Notes: a model not told the origin generated them from the letters alone. Counted from the first letter of the stretch, positions 1 through 7,387 are shown. The stretch: 7,638 nucleotides of DNA from Bacteroidota bacterium (GCA_013202335.1 JABMQR010000043.1:1-7638), one strand, 5' to 3'. A program made the numbers and translations.

Positions 1-1575
1 ATATTTGTCGATGTTGGTTATAAATCAGAAGGCAGAATTCCTATTATAGAATTTACAGAAATCCCAACTGTTGGGGAAACTGTTAGTGTTGTATTTGTAA
101 GTAAGGAAGGAAAGGGTGGCCAGGTCGTCGTTTCTAAACAGAAAGCAGATCTTAAAATCAGAGCTGAACGTCTCAGAGATGCTGCTGAAAAGCAGGAACC
201 TGTTGAAGGTACCTTTTCAAAAGTAATCAAGGGCGGTTTTGAAATTGATTTGATGTATGATTTAAAGGGTTTTTGCCCATTATCAAAAGCTGACCTTGTG
301 CGAGTAGAGGAGCCTGAAGATTATATTGGAATCAAAGATTTCTTTATTATTGATAAGCTGCATACTGGAACAAGACTTAAATCTGTATTGTCCCGTCGGG
401 CATTTTTAGAAAAAGCTATTAAAGTTAAAAAAGAAGAGTTCTTTTCAAAAGTTCAGGTTGAAGATGAAATTGAAGGAATTGTAAAAAGTTTTACCTCCTT
501 CGGTGCATTTGTTGATCTTGGTGGTTTTGATGGTTTGCTTCATATAAATGATATGAGCTGGGGTCATGTTACAAGACCTAAAGACTATGTAAAAAAAGGT
601 GATAAAATAAACCTTAAAGTAATTCATATTGATAAAGAGACGCAAAAAATAAATCTTTCATTAAAACATTTTACTGAAGATCCCTGGGTGTCTTTTGAAG
701 AAAGATACCAACTTGATGATGTTGTTGATGGAAAAGTAACTAAAATAACTGATTTTGGTGTTTTTATTGAACTTGAAGAGGGTATTGAAGGCCTTGCTCA
801 TATTTCAGAGTTATCTTGGGTTAAACGAGTTTCACATCCACGCGAAGTTGTAAGTATTGGTGATACTGTTAGATCGAAAATTCTTGGTTATGATACTGGT
901 GAAAAAAAGATTTCACTTGGTATGAAACAAGTTACTAATAATCCCTGGGAAACAATAGCAGAAAGATTTTCTGAAGGCATGAGATTAAATGCTGAAGTTG
1001 TTAAAATTACAAATGCTGGTGCATTTCTTAATTTAGAAGAAGGTATTGATGGTTTTCTTCATGTAGATGATATTTCATGGACCAGAAAAACAAAGAACAT
1101 CAAATCCTTTTGTAATGAAGGTGATTCTATTGAAGTTGTAATAACAAGAGTGGAACCTGAAAATAGGCGTATCAGACTTGGTGTTAAACAACTTGAAGGT
1201 AATCCATGGCAAACGTTAAAAGAGTCATATCCAAGAGGCAGCGTTATAACCGGAGAGGTTACAAGTGTTACTGACTTTGGTGTTTTTGTAAAAGTTATAG
1301 CCGGAATTGAAGGGTTGATTTCAAAATTTAATTTAGTCGGACCTGATGAGGAATTTGAAGATTCTGTTCTTGGTAAATTCACCGCTGGTGATAAAGTAAC
1401 TGCATTAGTAACAGACATAAACATTAATGCTCAAAAACTCTCATTATCCATTAAAGATTATTTGAGAAATTCTCAGCAAAGTGAAATGTCTAAGTATATT
1501 CATAATGATGAGAATGAGAATACCTTTACTTTTGCTGATCTGTTAAAAGAGAAAGATCAGGGGTCTGATAAATAA
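1..1575 (+). CDS. rpsA: 30S ribosomal protein S1, 5'-truncated by the window edge
   Basis: S1 binds mRNA on the 30S subunit and helps start translation. The frame is open from base 1, so the true start lies upstream; 524 residues are visible against about 557 in E. coli S1. S1/OB-fold repeats in visible-residue numbering: domain 1 partial (1-47, with VDVGYKSEGRIP like the E. coli VDAGLKSESAIP), domain 2 (about 68-137), and domains 3-6 at about 155-223, 241-309, 329-397 and 416-485. Domains 3-5 carry the (F/G)xFVDLGGxDGLLHxxDxSW-type core; domain 6 keeps TDFGVFVKV but has lost the terminal SW. An acidic tail (486-524) ends with ADLLKEKD. About 35-40 residues are missing if this is a stand-alone S1; in some treponemes, as I recall, S1 is fused behind cytidylate kinase, which cannot be judged here. 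It probably heads the + strand operon. An internal TTG/ATG near 250 is inside domain 2 and is not a start. Confidence 0.97.
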   Translation: MFVDVGYKSEGRIPIIEFTEIPTVGETVSVVFVSKEGKGGQVVVSKQKADLKIRAERLRDAAEKQEPVEGTFSKVIKGGFEIDLMYDLKGFCPLSKADLVRVEEPEDYIGIKDFFIIDKLHTGTRLKSVLSRRAFLEKAIKVKKEEFFSKVQVEDEIEGIVKSFTSFGAFVDLGGFDGLLHINDMSWGHVTRPKDYVKKGDKINLKVIHIDKETQKINLSLKHFTEDPWVSFEERYQLDDVVDGKVTKITDFGVFIELEEGIEGLAHISELSWVKRVSHPREVVSIGDTVRSKILGYDTGEKKISLGMKQVTNNPWETIAERFSEGMRLNAEVVKITNAGAFLNLEEGIDGFLHVDDISWTRKTKNIKSFCNEGDSIEVVITRVEPENRRIRLGVKQLEGNPWQTLKESYPRGSVITGEVTSVTDFGVFVKVIAGIEGLISKFNLVGPDEEFEDSVLGKFTAGDKVTALVTDININAQKLSLSIKDYLRNSQQSEMSKYIHNDENENTFTFADLLKEKDQGSDK

Positions 1576-1593
1576 TTTCATTACATAATTTCC

Positions 1594-1597
1594 GGAG
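1594..1597 (+). promoter_or_regulatory. Ribosome binding site of the TPR membrane protein
   Basis: A GGAG core lies 11 bases before the ATG at 1609, in the 33-base gap after the rpsA stop. The spacing is long for a Shine-Dalgarno site, but it is the only purine-rich core nearby, and no alternative Met codon precedes the hydrophobic segment. It supports the chosen start. Confidence 0.45.
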
Positions 1598-1608
1598 TAC
1601 AAGAAAGC

Positions 1609-2289
1609 ATGGCAGAAAAGAAAACTGAAAAAACAAGAACAGAGATTATATCTGTATTTATATCACGTAACCGTATAACACTTCTTATTATATTAGGTAT
1701 TATTATTATTGCTGTAGTTGCTTTTGGAATTACGGTAAGTGCACTAAATAAGCAGCTTGATAAAAAAACAGCTCAAGTAGAAGTGTTTCATGATGAATAT
1801 GCAAACTGGGTGAATAATACTGCAGAACTTACAGAAGAAGAGAGTCAAAATGTATATCTAAAATTACAAGATGACTTATCACAGTTTATTGATTCTACCA
1901 GAAAAGGATATCCTGAATTACGTGCTTTATTTACGCTGGCTTCTGTAGAATACCATAAGGAAAGCTATAAATCGGCTGTTGATTTATTTATACAGGTCTT
2001 TGAAGACTATCCTGAATCACACCTGGCAGCATCTTCGGCAATGAATGCTGCAGTTTGTTATGAGTTATTAGGTGATCAGGATAATGCTGTTAAATACTAT
2101 CAAATGGTGTATGAGAACTATGGTGACAGATCCTCTGAAGCTCCTCATGCAAAATTCTGTATAGGCAGGATTTATGAGGTTATGGGCGAAGCTGATAATG
2201 CAATTGAATCTTATCGTGAATTATCAACAGAGTATCCAAACAGTGAGTGGGCAAAATTGGCCGTAAGTAGATTAATTGCGCTGGAGTAA
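1609..2289 (+). CDS. Membrane-anchored tetratricopeptide-repeat protein
   Basis: This 226-residue protein has a short, strongly basic N-terminus (residues 1-22, many Lys/Arg), a single hydrophobic segment at about 23-46 (Ile/Leu/Val-rich), and a soluble C-terminal part. By the positive-inside rule the N-terminus is cytoplasmic and the repeats face the periplasm. Three TPR units are visible at about 101-135, 138-171 and 177-210, each with the alternating small/aromatic pattern and a YP or YG turn (EDYPES, ENYGD, TEYPNS). The general plan resembles YfgM- or CpoB/BamD-like TPR envelope proteins that scaffold other proteins; no catalytic motif is seen, so the partner is unknown. The ATG is 33 bases after rpsA and the stop (2287-2289) is 31 bases before the chosen start of the next gene, consistent with an operon. 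The TPR fold is secure; the role is not. Confidence 0.88.
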   Translation: MAEKKTEKTRTEIISVFISRNRITLLIILGIIIIAVVAFGITVSALNKQLDKKTAQVEVFHDEYANWVNNTAELTEEESQNVYLKLQDDLSQFIDSTRKGYPELRALFTLASVEYHKESYKSAVDLFIQVFEDYPESHLAASSAMNAAVCYELLGDQDNAVKYYQMVYENYGDRSSEAPHAKFCIGRIYEVMGEADNAIESYRELSTEYPNSEWAKLAVSRLIALE

Positions 2290-2320
2290 TACTATAAAAG
2301 TGCTTAAATTTATTACAATT

Positions 2321-3079
2321 ATGAAGAGTAGTGGAAGTAAAACTTTATCAGCCTTTTTGATGCTGGTTCTGTTTGCTTCCATTTTTTTTCTATCTTGTGG
2401 TCTGCCTAAAAATCCTTTTATTGTTGAAACTTATATAAAATCAAATAACTATTTAGGTCCTATAAATGTAGAATCAACAAATAATTTTCTGGATTTTTCT
2501 ATTTTAACTATTGATGATATATATACAAATAATGGAATCAATATATTTTACTGCTATACAAATAGTGAAACAATTAGTTTAAGCAATCCTGCTAATTTAA
2601 AGCTAATTAATACAACTTCCTATAATAATCCTCAACATGTTGAAATAGATGCTGAAATCTATGATTTGTATATATTTAAAATAGGTGAAGACAATACATA
2701 CACATTACCATCAATTAATATTGATGACGTTCTGGCTTCATTATCCGGAAGCACCTCACTGGATGGAAGGATTGATGCATCTGCAGTTAGTGATGATATT
2801 TTCTTAGATCTTTCATTATATTTAACAACTGATTCTACTATAGATTTGTTATCTAATGGCAGGCTGGTTCGTTATACAGTTGGAAGTGGGAAAGAATCAA
2901 TAATTCTTAGCACAGATGACTATGAAGAATCTGAAAACATTACAACAGATGTATTTTATTATCTCCATATATTTGGTTCATATTATGCAAAGGAACCATC
3001 TTATGAAATAGATCATGATAGTATTATTGCTGATGCAGCAGTTGCATATTTAGGAAGTGTAGAACTTCAAAATTATTAA
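2321..3079 (+). CDS. Unrecognised putative lipoprotein
   Basis: I do not recognise this family. From the ATG at 2321 the product has 252 residues and starts with a lipoprotein signal peptide: a basic MKSSGSK n-region, a hydrophobic core AFLMLVLFASIFF, and lipobox FLSC with the lipidated Cys at residue 26. The mature part is rich in Asn, Asp, Ser, Thr, Ile and Tyr, has no further transmembrane segment and only one other Cys (residue 78), and looks beta-rich. It is probably tethered to a membrane facing the periplasm or cell surface. Start choice: a TTG at 2276 (overlapping the TPR gene) and a GTG at 2300 are in frame, the latter 13 bases after a GGAG; both add an atypical N-terminal stretch, whereas 2321 gives a standard signal peptide but lacks a clear Shine-Dalgarno site. 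A run of eight T (2382-2389) lies in the signal-peptide codons. It sits between the TPR gene and mazG. Confidence 0.8.
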   Translation: MKSSGSKTLSAFLMLVLFASIFFLSCGLPKNPFIVETYIKSNNYLGPINVESTNNFLDFSILTIDDIYTNNGINIFYCYTNSETISLSNPANLKLINTTSYNNPQHVEIDAEIYDLYIFKIGEDNTYTLPSINIDDVLASLSGSTSLDGRIDASAVSDDIFLDLSLYLTTDSTIDLLSNGRLVRYTVGSGKESIILSTDDYEESENITTDVFYYLHIFGSYYAKEPSYEIDHDSIIADAAVAYLGSVELQNY

Positions 3080-3121
3080 AACTAATTTATAACTTTAAAT
3101 AATGTATATTCTGTCTAATGT

Positions 3122-3126
3122 AAGGA
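3122..3126 (+). promoter_or_regulatory. Ribosome binding site of mazG
   Basis: AAGGA lies 12 bases before the ATG at 3139. An in-frame TAA at 3121-3123 overlaps its start, so no earlier start is possible, and the next Met (residue 32) is at the edge of the conserved domain. The spacing is long, so the ribosome may use a suboptimal site. Confidence 0.4.
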
Positions 3127-3138
3127 AACACAAGTAAA

Positions 3139-3996
3139 ATGAATAAATCCATTGAAAACAACAAGGAAATATACTATTCAAGCAGTACTTCACATGAGTC
3201 TGCATTTAATCGTTTATATGAGATCTTAAAAATGCTTAGATCACCAGAGGGTTGCCCCTGGGATCGTGATCAAACGCCTGAAACATTTTATAAAAATCTC
3301 ATTGAAGAATCGTATGAATATATTGATGCATTTATTAAAAAAGATATTGAGGAATGTGCTGAGGAGCTTGGAGATATGTATCTGGTAATTTCCATGCTGA
3401 CAATTATGCACGAAGAGATGAATCATTTTTCATTAACTCAGGTATTGGATAATACTTCAGAAAAATTAGTAAGAAGACACCCACATGTTTTTAGAAACGA
3501 TTATGCTGAGAAAGTAACTGCAGAAAATCCTGGAGAAGTTATTGAATTATGGAATTCGATAAAAGAAAATATTGAAGGTAAAAAGAACAAAGAGAATGTA
3601 TTTGCATTTATACCTGCTTCAATGCCGAATGTATTGCAGGCTGTAGAGATTCAGAAAAAAGCAAAAAAGTATGGGTTTGATTGGGAACGCTCAAGTGAAG
3701 TTTATGAGAAAATTCGTGAAGAGCTTAATGAATTATCAATTGAAGTTGAAAATAATTCTGATAGAGATAAAATCTTAAATGAATTTGGCGATATACTTTT
3801 CTCATTAATTAATTATGCAAGATTTCTTAAAATCGATCCAGATGAAGCTCTTTTTCGAACAAATACTAAGTTTAAAAACCGGTTTACCATAATGGCAGAT
3901 CTCATGATAAAAGATGGAATTGATCTGGAATCTGATAATGATTTAGAGTTAATGGATACATACTGGGATAAAGCAAAAAAAATAAATGGGGCCTAA
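3139..3996 (+). CDS. mazG: Nucleoside triphosphate pyrophosphohydrolase MazG
   Basis: MazG hydrolyses (d)NTPs to the monophosphate and pyrophosphate, clearing aberrant nucleotides; in E. coli it also lowers (p)ppGpp during starvation. At 285 residues it has the two tandem MazG domains of the long bacterial form (E. coli, about 263). The N-terminal domain shows GCPWDRDQT (38-46), then the Mg-binding EExxE...ExxD set: E56, E57, E60, E76 and D79. RRHPHVF (112-118) follows. The C-terminal domain has KYGFDW (177-182) and a second acidic set: E194, E195, E198, E215 and D218. All key acidic residues are present, so the enzyme should be active. It carries about 20 extra N-terminal residues, polar and Ser-rich, relative to the E. 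coli enzyme. It starts 59 bases after the lipoprotein gene and is probably the last gene of the + operon. Its TAA overlaps the stop of the opposite-strand radical SAM gene, with no terminator seen. Confidence 0.96.
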   Translation: MNKSIENNKEIYYSSSTSHESAFNRLYEILKMLRSPEGCPWDRDQTPETFYKNLIEESYEYIDAFIKKDIEECAEELGDMYLVISMLTIMHEEMNHFSLTQVLDNTSEKLVRRHPHVFRNDYAEKVTAENPGEVIELWNSIKENIEGKKNKENVFAFIPASMPNVLQAVEIQKKAKKYGFDWERSSEVYEKIREELNELSIEVENNSDRDKILNEFGDILFSLINYARFLKIDPDEALFRTNTKFKNRFTIMADLMIKDGIDLESDNDLELMDTYWDKAKKINGA

Positions 3997-6482
3997 ATCG
4001 AATAAAAGGATACATATTCCTGCATGTTTTGTACATACAGACAATTTCTTACCACATTATATTTACTTAGAAATTCATATTTTGGTACATAAGAACCGAT
4101 CAACTTCATAAGATTCCCACTGCTAATGCCTTTATCTGATTTATTAGTATCAGGTTCATGTACTAATAGCGTTAAAGATTGGTTACTTTTTTCTAAAATT
4201 GAAATATTGTCATTCTCTTCAGTTAATGTTTGTATAAGAGCACTACCAGTATCATCAAGTCCTGTAATTGTGTATTCAGACGCATAATATGAAGCTGAGA
4301 GAGATTTTTTTACATTATTGGTAATTTCTATTATCTGATCAACAATAAAGCCCTCCGGGAGTTTTTCATTCAACAAATTTATAAGCTCGTTACTATCCGG
4401 CTGTATCCCTGCAGGGAATTCTAAAGCAGCTGACAGAAGTTCATGTTTTCCTGCAATTCCAAGCGGTAACGGCTGGGCAAACTCTAATATAGGTTTAGGA
4501 TTATAACCCTGAGAGAAAGAGAGTTTAATACCAGTTCTTTGAAAAGTTTTTTCAAACAATTGCATTACATGAATATGGGAAAAGTAGATTGATTTCCCTT
4601 TTTTTTGGTATTGTATAAGAAACTTAACTTTCTCCGAAGGTAAATCATCTGTAGTAATATTTTTCTTACTATCAGAGGATATCGTTGTCTCAGAATCAAC
4701 TGAATTTATAGGATTAATATCTTTTGGGTTACTGCATACCCCACACTGATGATCACAATCAAGAGTACAAATATCAGTTTTCTCAGAGCGTGAGGCTTTC
4801 TCATATTCTGTTCTGAGATATGACTTGGAAGAGGCTAATTTAACAGAGTCCCATGGAAGTTTTTCATTTAAATCTCGTTCCCGGCAAATTTCACTTAAAA
4901 TATTCCAGTCACAGGAACGTATGATTTCTAACCATAAATCCTTATTTAAGTAATCATCCCAGGCATCAAGCCTGGCACCCTTTCTGAAAGCTTCAAATAT
5001 AACATCACCTACTCTCTCATCACCCCTACTTATCATTCCTTCAATAAAAGAGATATAAGGGTCATGATAGTTAACTTTAATATTTCGGTTTGTGGACATC
5101 AGCGAAAGCTTCATTTTTTGTAAATGGGCTAAGGCTTCATCCGGCTTAAAAAGTGGTGCCCACTGGAATGTGGTGTGTGGTTTTGGAATAAAAGTTCCAA
5201 TATTAATATTTAGTTGTATGCGGGTTTCATTCTTAACTCTACTAATAAAGTCCGTTACCTCTTTAATTTCCTGATCTTTATCAACAAAGGGAAGTCCTGT
5301 CATGAAGTAAAATTTTGCCAGTTTCCACCCTCTTTTTTTAGCCTCATGAATTATATGGATAATATTTTCAATGGGGGCTTCCTTATTCATACTTTTTTGC
5401 CATGCTGCAACAGGTGTCTCTATAGCAAAAGTTAACCCACTTTTTCTTACAATAGATAATTGGTCTAATATAGAGAGTGAAAATCCGTCAACTTTTAAAG
5501 ATGGTAAAGATAATGAAACATGTTTATTCTTATATTCATCATTTAATTTAGAAGTAATCCCAAGAATATCGGGATGGTCACCTGAAGAAAGTGAAGAGAG
5601 AGTTATATCTCTGTAACCAAATTCACTGACCATTTGATTGGCCATCATCTGAATCTCTTTAAAGGATCGCTGTCGGTATGGTTTGTATAATTCCCCTGCA
5701 TGACAAAATCTGCAGCCATTTGGACACCCACGCATAATTTCAACAACTCCATGATCCTGTACAGGCTTTAGTGTGGGAACAGTATAATACGTAAACTCTG
5801 CATGCTGTTCATCAGGAAAAGACTGAAAAATTGAGCGTGTAGCTTTTTTCTTGCCCTTATGCCAAATACAGTCGTAACTTTGTATATGTTTAACAATATC
5901 GATACGTTTTTTAGTTTCCAGCGCAATTTTTTTTACTGCCTGCAATAATTCAGGAAAAACAGATTCTGCTTCTCCAAGGTAGACTGCATCAAAAAAATTA
6001 CTAAATGGTAAGGGATTTGTTATAGCAGGACCTCCTGCTATAACAACAGGATGATTATTTGTTCTATCTTTACTGTGTATCGGTATATTTCCAAGATCTA
6101 AGACATTGAGGATATTTGTAGCACTAAGCTCATACCCTACAGTAAAACAAAGCATATCCAAACTTTCCAGAGGTAGTCCGGATTCTAGTGTATATAAGGG
6201 AATATTTCTCTCTTTAAGTAAAGCTTCAAAATCAGGTGCCGGAGCGAATACCCTCTCACAACTTATACCATCTATGTAGTTAATTAAATTATAGAGTATC
6301 CGCATAGCATTATTTGACATGCCAATTTCATAAAGATCAGGAAAACAAAGTCCGATTCTATAATCAGTATTTGAAGGAGTCACAGTTTTAAGCTGGTATT
6401 CTCCTCCTATATATCTTGCTGGCTGATTTACCAGAAGTAAAGCATCTTTAAGATCAATTTCAGGTTTTATAATTTTATTCAT
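3993..6482 (-). CDS. Fused B12-binding-type radical SAM protein (TIGR03960) with TIGR03936/DUF2344 domain
   Basis: This 829-residue protein joins two halves that in many bacteria are separate neighbouring genes. Residues about 40-185 form a Rossmann-like cobalamin-binding-type domain (FPDLYEIGMSNNAMR; IAGGPAITNP at 148-157; YLGEAE). The radical SAM barrel (about 240-480) holds the 4Fe-4S cluster motif CPNGCRFC, with C253, C257 and C260 in CxxxCxxC spacing. A second Cys group, C572, C576, C580 and C583 (ending CGVC), closes the first half. A Ser/Asp-rich linker (about 584-616) leads to the DUF2344 half (about 617-829), marked by IYFSHIHVMQLFEKTFQRTG and FSQGYNPKP. Reductive cleavage of S-adenosylmethionine is expected; the substrate is unknown, although I recall family members near RNase E/G and ribosomal protein L21/L27 genes. 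Its ATG overlaps the stop of the upstream TPR lipoprotein gene (ATGA), implying translational coupling. The domain call is firm, the function open. Confidence 0.93.
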   Translation of the reverse strand: MNKIIKPEIDLKDALLLVNQPARYIGGEYQLKTVTPSNTDYRIGLCFPDLYEIGMSNNAMRILYNLINYIDGISCERVFAPAPDFEALLKERNIPLYTLESGLPLESLDMLCFTVGYELSATNILNVLDLGNIPIHSKDRTNNHPVVIAGGPAITNPLPFSNFFDAVYLGEAESVFPELLQAVKKIALETKKRIDIVKHIQSYDCIWHKGKKKATRSIFQSFPDEQHAEFTYYTVPTLKPVQDHGVVEIMRGCPNGCRFCHAGELYKPYRQRSFKEIQMMANQMVSEFGYRDITLSSLSSGDHPDILGITSKLNDEYKNKHVSLSLPSLKVDGFSLSILDQLSIVRKSGLTFAIETPVAAWQKSMNKEAPIENIIHIIHEAKKRGWKLAKFYFMTGLPFVDKDQEIKEVTDFISRVKNETRIQLNINIGTFIPKPHTTFQWAPLFKPDEALAHLQKMKLSLMSTNRNIKVNYHDPYISFIEGMISRGDERVGDVIFEAFRKGARLDAWDDYLNKDLWLEIIRSCDWNILSEICRERDLNEKLPWDSVKLASSKSYLRTEYEKASRSEKTDICTLDCDHQCGVCSNPKDINPINSVDSETTISSDSKKNITTDDLPSEKVKFLIQYQKKGKSIYFSHIHVMQLFEKTFQRTGIKLSFSQGYNPKPILEFAQPLPLGIAGKHELLSAALEFPAGIQPDSNELINLLNEKLPEGFIVDQIIEITNNVKKSLSASYYASEYTITGLDDTGSALIQTLTEENDNISILEKSNQSLTLLVHEPDTNKSDKGISSGNLMKLIGSYVPKYEFLSKYNVVRNCLYVQNMQEYVSFYSI

Positions 6483-7387
6483 TTAGATAGTTTATCCAGC
6501 GTGTAGGAATTGTCAGTATTTAGTTCCAGAGATCGATTCCACATAGTTCTGGCTTCAATATAATCCCCTTGTTCAGAATAACTAATACCAAGATGATAGT
6601 AAAGAGAACTCAATAAATAGGGAGAAGAGATCTTATTTTGTAATAAATCAAGCGTATCCAATGCGGTATCGTATTGATCATTTGAATTATAGTAATTAAC
6701 CAGGAGTATTTTTGAAATATATTGTTCTAACTCATTTACAGAAATTTCGGAAGCCGAATGGAGATATTCAATCAGTTGAGAATGCATATCAGACTTTTCA
6801 GAAAGATTGTATAAAAGCAGATTAAGTGAAAATGACGGGTTATTAATTTTTGATAATTCTATTAGGGATTGTGCATAGTCTTCAGATAAATAATATGATA
6901 AACCAAGTATTATCTGTATCTCCCTGCTGTCTGCAATCTCCAAAGAGAGTACTTTTTCTGCATTAGCAGTAGCACTATCATACTGCCCAAGATAATAGTA
7001 AGTAAGGGATAGTGCTTTATGTACTTCCGATAATAATTTGACTTCTGCATCTTCACCATATAAAAGTCTGAATCTTTCAAGAGCAGATTTCGTTTGAATG
7101 AGATAATCAGTTATCCCTGTTTCAATAAATAGGTAATACGTAGAAAACCCATAATAGAGTAAATCATTTTGAGAAATATCAATTGAGTTTTCATCATAAT
7201 TCATAGAATTGAATATCTCAACATAATCTTTATTATCCCAAAGCACTTGATTTGTGGTCGCAGCACTATTGGGTGTAATTATTGCTTCTTGTCGACAGCT
7301 GGTTATACTCACTAAAAAAAATATTACAAATAATGAGAAAAAAGATAATTTATACAAATTTCGAACTGATACCATCATATTATTCAT
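6479..7387 (-). CDS. TPR-containing lipoprotein
   Basis: From the ATG at 7387 the product has 302 residues. It begins with a lipoprotein signal peptide: Asn/Met/Arg/Lys-containing n-region, hydrophobic core LSFFSLFVIFFLVS, then lipobox ITSC with Cys at residue 31. The mature protein is helical with degenerate TPR units, clearest at about 120-151 (ALSLTYYYLGQYDSA), 155-180 (LGLSYYLSEDYAQSL) and 261-294 (YYHLGISYSEQGDYIEA). It is likely a membrane-tethered periplasmic scaffold; no enzyme motif is seen. Start: an in-frame GTG at 7393 and ATGs at 7378 and 7375 are alternatives; none has a strong Shine-Dalgarno site, and AAAG five bases before 7387 is the best candidate. The gene begins about 20 bases after the rnpB 3' end and overlaps the radical SAM gene by four bases (ATGA), so the two are almost certainly co-translated. 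A T8 run (coding strand, 7321-7314) lies in the signal peptide. Confidence 0.87.
   Translation of the reverse strand: MNNMMVSVRNLYKLSFFSLFVIFFLVSITSCRQEAIITPNSAATTNQVLWDNKDYVEIFNSMNYDENSIDISQNDLLYYGFSTYYLFIETGITDYLIQTKSALERFRLLYGEDAEVKLLSEVHKALSLTYYYLGQYDSATANAEKVLSLEIADSREIQIILGLSYYLSEDYAQSLIELSKINNPSFSLNLLLYNLSEKSDMHSQLIEYLHSASEISVNELEQYISKILLVNYYNSNDQYDTALDTLDLLQNKISSPYLLSSLYYHLGISYSEQGDYIEARTMWNRSLELNTDNSYTLDKLSK

Noticed and set aside
250..255. TTG/ATG at 250-255 as the start of rpsA
   Set aside because: The same frame continues without a stop to base 1 and encodes recognisable S1 domain 1 and the start of domain 2, so the gene is truncated by the window rather than starting here.
748..1287. 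Near-identical 18-base words ACTGAYTTTGGTGTTTTT at 748-765 and 1270-1287
   Set aside because: They encode the same TDFGVF motif in S1 domains 4 and 6; ordinary internal homology of S1 repeats, not a DNA repeat element.
1059..1424. Open frame of 121 codons on the - strand inside rpsA
   Set aside because: It lies wholly antisense to conserved S1 domains 5-6, has no ribosome site or recognisable domain, and its composition mirrors the rpsA codons.
3072..3110. AT-only inverted repeat (ATTATTAAA / TTTAAATAAT) and a TATATT box at 3105-3110 in the gap before mazG, as possible terminator or promoter
   Set aside because: The stem is all A/T with a bulge and no T-tract follows. The TATATT box has no plausible -35 element at the right distance. 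Such words are expected by chance in AT-rich gaps.
4008..4039. Hairpins near the end of the radical SAM gene (TGCATGT/ACATACA at 4021-4039 and AGGA/TCCT at about 4008-4022) as a bidirectional terminator
   Set aside because: The first has no following U-tract on either strand, the second has only a 4-bp stem, and both lie inside the coding region.
5092..5616. Three overlapping short open frames on the + strand inside the radical SAM gene
   Set aside because: They are antisense to the conserved radical SAM domain and show no protein-like features or translation signals.
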